From Thaumarchaeota archaeon SCGC AAA007-O23 (GTDB lineage: Archaea > Thermoproteota > Nitrososphaeria > Nitrososphaerales > Nitrosopumilaceae), in assembly GCA_000402075.1 (NCBI GenBank), contig ARWO01000005.1, forward strand, positions 8,601 to 72,600: a DNA stretch of 64,000 nucleotides, in the 5' to 3' direction. Positions within the stretch are counted from its first letter, which is position 1, and each line of letters starts with the position of its first letter. Positions 61,030 to 64,000 of the stretch are shown piece after piece. The notes beneath the pieces were generated by a model. It worked only from the letters and a program-made list of their open reading frames with translations. It ran no database searches and had not been told where the DNA came from. A program made the position numbers and the translations under genes.

Positions 61030-63998
61030 TATACTCTCTCCTTAATCAACAAACGTGGTGCAATAGCAAGACTAGACATTTCCTGTAATAACAGCTTGAA
61101 TGCATATGCCACAGATACAGAACTTACTTTTCCTTTATCTGCACAAACTCGACAATAAAATCTTCTTTGTTTAATATCATGATATGCTACAAGACCGCAT
61201 CGTTCACATACAAAGATTTCAGTTTTATCAGATTCATCAAGCAGTCTATCTTTGAGAATCATGGAAGCCCCATAGGCTATTATACAATCTCTCTCCATTT
61301 CTCCAAATCTTAAACCCCCACCACGTGCCCTACCTTCAGTAGGTTGTTTAGTTAACATCTGAACTTGTCCACGTGCACGTGCATGTATCTTATCTGCAAC
61401 CATATGATGTAATTTTTGATAATAAACAACTCCAATAAACACCTCAACTGGGAATTTTTTGCCTGTTTTACCGTCATACATAATTTCCTTACCAGAATAC
61501 TGGAATCCTGCGTCTTCCATTACACCCTTTACATCATCCATCTTCTCACCAACAAAGGCAGACGCATCAACCTTTTTGCCTCGTATTGCAGCGGCTTTAC
61601 CAGTTATTGATTCCATCATCATGCCAACCGTCATTCTTGATGGAAACGCATGAGGATTAATTAGAACGTCAGGTGATATTCCGTCAGCAGTATAAGGCAA
61701 ATCTTCTGCTTTAGCTAGTATGCCTACTACTCCTTTTTGACCATGTCTTGAGGCAAACTTATCTCCTATTTCAGGAGGACGCATATCTCTAATTCTAACT
61801 TTGTACATTTTTCCACCCTCATTTGCCTGCGTCAAAACAATGGTGTCAACAACTCCTACTTCAGAAGGTCTTACTCCTATGGAGGTATCCCTTCTATATG
61901 GTCCAGTAGAGGAAGAGTCACGATACTCTTCCATAAATCTAGGCGGACTGGTTTTACCAATGAGAATATCACCTCCCGATACACGAGATTCTGAAGCAAT
62001 AATTCCATCGTCTTCCAATAAACGATATGATTTTTCACCTTTGTATCCACGAAGATTGTCATCAGCGTTTGGAATCTCAAAATTATCACGCATTCCACCA
62101 GGATATTGTTTTGATTCTGATTCATAGATCCTATAAAAAAATGTGCGTCCTAACCCTCTTTCAACCGAAGATTTGCTCAAAACAATAGCGTCCTCAATGT
62201 TATATCCATCAAATGGCAAGACCGCAACTACACAATTTTGTCCTGCAGGTCTTTTCTCGAGACCTAGTAGTCCCATAGCCTTTGTAGTCACAATAGGAGT
62301 TTGAGGATACAGCATAGAGTGTTGTCTTACATAAGTACTAGTATTCATCATTGGTGTTGAAAAACCAAGACTTTGTTTGGCCATGGCAGATTCATATGTA
62401 TTACGTGGAGATTGATTATGCTCAGGATATGGTATTATTGATGCGCCAGCGCCCAAAATTGCTGAAGGAAAAATTTCGATATGAGTATACTTCTGAACAT
62501 GTTTATCATCAAATGTTATAAAGCAGTTTTCTTCTTCGTTTGCATCTACAAGTTCAATTACACCCATTCGAATCAAGTCGTTCCATGAAACAAGTTTCTT
62601 TGTCACTTTATCAAGAAGGTCTTGCGTGAGTACTGATTTGCCATCTTTTACTATAATGAGGGAGCGTAAAACACGTCCTGCATTACAGTTTACATACAGT
62701 CTTTTTGTAGCACCTTCCTGTTCTGGCTGATGTATAGATATACCAACATGTGGATGAATCTTAGAAGATCTACGTAGTTCACGTAAAGAATTTGCTAATT
62801 TTTCTCCATCTTTATGATAACCAATTAATTTTCCATCAACAAAAATTCTAGCCCCATCCTTTTTAACCGAGTCCTTAACATCTGTGAAATGAGCTGTTCC
62901 AAACTCATACATTTTTTCAACAACCTCTTCTGAAGATACACTTACAGAAATTATCGCAGATAAAGCCAAATTCTTAACCAAGCCACAATTAGATCCTTCT
63001 GGTGTTTCACTTGGACATATCCTTCCAAAATGTGTAGAATGTAAATCTCTTGCTTCAAAATTGGGTTGAGTTCTGCTCAAAGGTGATTGTACACGTCGTA
63101 GATGACTTATAGTAGACAAGTAATTTGTTCTGTCAAGTAATTGTGTAACTCCAACCCTTCCACGTCCCCAGTTTCCTGTTGCTATAGCGTTATTGAGTTT
63201 ATCAGATATTATGCCGGGACGAATCGCTGCGCTAACAGCATTGATTCCTCTTTTTTGACCAGAGCGTTCAAGTTGATATTTCATATCTCGTACCAGATTC
63301 CTAAACGCAGTTCTGAATAAATCAGCCAACATCTGTCCTGCAAACTTGACAACTTTGTTGCCATAATGATCTTTGTCGTCTGGTTGAATCCATCCAAGTT
63401 TTAACTCTAATAATTTGCAGGCAGCCTCACCCAAAAACTGTGTTTTCTCTTTTCTGTTATCAGGTTGTTTACCTAAGTGTGGAAGTAAACCCCAATCCAA
63501 TAATGTTTCCGCACGCTTAATTTGAAATTCTTCCAACATGCCAGGTGCTATTCTTTTACTGATGTATACAATAGCATCTTTTGATGTTGTAGTATCTGTT
63601 TTTTCAAAAGAACTCTCAAGTTCATTTTGTATATTATCATTCAGAGATATTACCGATGCAATTTCTTTATCTGATTCTAATCCAAGAGCACGCATTAAAG
63701 TAATTATTGGAATATCAACAGGTGAACCCGGTATCCTTGCAACAATAAGTCCATCCTCTTTCAATACTAACTCTAGTTTTGCGCGATAGCCAACAATTGA
63801 GGAATAGACTTTTGCTTTGAATACTTTTTTACCGCCAACTTTTTCAGCGTCCACAATAATTTTGTTGTATGACAAATCTTCTAATCCAACTATCACTCGT
63901 TCAGAACCATTAATGATGAAGTAGCCCCCAGGATCCTCTGGATCTTCTGCATAATCAATTAGTTTTTGTTGTGTAAAACTTCGTAAAATACAAGATTC
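61029..63998 (-). CDS. rpoB: DNA-directed RNA polymerase subunit B, 5' end outside the window
   Basis: 990 residues visible; the frame continues past the right edge (EDPGGYFIINGSERVIV is internal), so roughly 120 N-terminal residues are missing. Active-site regions GDKFASRHGQKGVVGILA and the C-terminal zinc ribbon CERCGLVAYHDIKQRRFYCRVC are visible. Not split into B' and B''. First visible gene of the rpoB-rpoA-rpl30e-nusA-rps12-rps7 operon. Confidence 0.97.
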   Translation of the reverse strand, partial: ESCILRSFTQQKLIDYAEDPEDPGGYFIINGSERVIVGLEDLSYNKIIVDAEKVGGKKVFKAKVYSSIVGYRAKLELVLKEDGLIVARIPGSPVDIPIITLMRALGLESDKEIASVISLNDNIQNELESSFEKTDTTTSKDAIVYISKRIAPGMLEEFQIKRAETLLDWGLLPHLGKQPDNRKEKTQFLGEAACKLLELKLGWIQPDDKDHYGNKVVKFAGQMLADLFRTAFRNLVRDMKYQLERSGQKRGINAVSAAIRPGIISDKLNNAIATGNWGRGRVGVTQLLDRTNYLSTISHLRRVQSPLSRTQPNFEARDLHSTHFGRICPSETPEGSNCGLVKNLALSAIISVSVSSEEVVEKMYEFGTAHFTDVKDSVKKDGARIFVDGKLIGYHKDGEKLANSLRELRRSSKIHPHVGISIHQPEQEGATKRLYVNCNAGRVLRSLIIVKDGKSVLTQDLLDKVTKKLVSWNDLIRMGVIELVDANEEENCFITFDDKHVQKYTHIEIFPSAILGAGASIIPYPEHNQSPRNTYESAMAKQSLGFSTPMMNTSTYVRQHSMLYPQTPIVTTKAMGLLGLEKRPAGQNCVVAVLPFDGYNIEDAIVLSKSSVERGLGRTFFYRIYESESKQYPGGMRDNFEIPNADDNLRGYKGEKSYRLLEDDGIIASESRVSGGDILIGKTSPPRFMEEYRDSSSTGPYRRDTSIGVRPSEVGVVDTIVLTQANEGGKMYKVRIRDMRPPEIGDKFASRHGQKGVVGILAKAEDLPYTADGISPDVLINPHAFPSRMTVGMMMESITGKAAAIRGKKVDASAFVGEKMDDVKGVMEDAGFQYSGKEIMYDGKTGKKFPVEVFIGVVYYQKLHHMVADKIHARARGQVQMLTKQPTEGRARGGGLRFGEMERDCIIAYGASMILKDRLLDESDKTEIFVCERCGLVAYHDIKQRRFYCRVCADKGKVSSVSVAYAFKLLLQEMSSLAIAPRLLIKERV

Positions 63999-64000
63999 TG

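Overview
The window comes from an ammonia-oxidising archaeon of the Nitrososphaerota (Thaumarchaeota). The direct evidence is an archaeal amoA (216 codons), amoB and amoX; an unsplit RNA polymerase subunit A gene next to rpoB; archaeal ribosomal proteins (S15, eS1, L30e, P1/L12, S7, S12); a KEOPS Pcc1; a geranylgeranyl reductase; and intron-containing tRNAs. AmoA looks like the Nitrosopumilales/Nitrosotalea side of the group, but I cannot fix the genus by reading alone. Core genes are AT-rich and often have a TATA-like box 24-33 nt before ATG or TTG, as expected for leaderless transcripts.

Layout. (1) 1-16,200 is an accessory and defence island. It holds the end of a RecB-like nuclease gene, a tightly overlapping four-gene operon (ParB-like protein, SNF2 helicase, DUF3883 protein, nuclease-like zinc protein), and a Dam methylase with a small winged-helix protein and two restriction-like genes. 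It also holds a CARF/winged-helix regulator with a repeated putative operator, and a run of small zinc-finger and coiled-coil genes with internal paralogy split by a repeat-rich intergenic region. A SacI-type restriction-modification pair closes it. (2) 16,300-31,700 is housekeeping: pdxT-pdxS, an SPFH protein, aconitase, pheT-pheS, trpS, coaD, three tRNAs and a candidate H/ACA-like RNA. (3) 31,650-37,750 is the ammonia monooxygenase neighbourhood: amoB-amoA divergent from amoX, no amoC, a second Dam gene, tRNA-Thr, an intron-rich tRNA-Leu, and two small membrane proteins that could be the extra AMO subunits. (4) 37,800-64,000 is information processing: rps15, pcc1, serS, rps1e, an AAA/VWA pair, alaS, leuS, and the rpoB-rpoA-rpl30e-nusA-rps12-rps7 operon, which runs off the right edge.

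Two themes stand out. First, the four-gene operon at 314-5276 and the zinc-finger cluster at 10,314-13,815 match no system I can name and are the best candidates for something new. Second, at least four reading-frame breaks (two in leuS, one in a VWA gene, one in the SacI-like enzyme) all lie in A7-A8 runs and are all repaired by one extra A. They are either homopolymer sequence errors or a real slippage phenomenon. No CRISPR array, integrase or rRNA gene was found.
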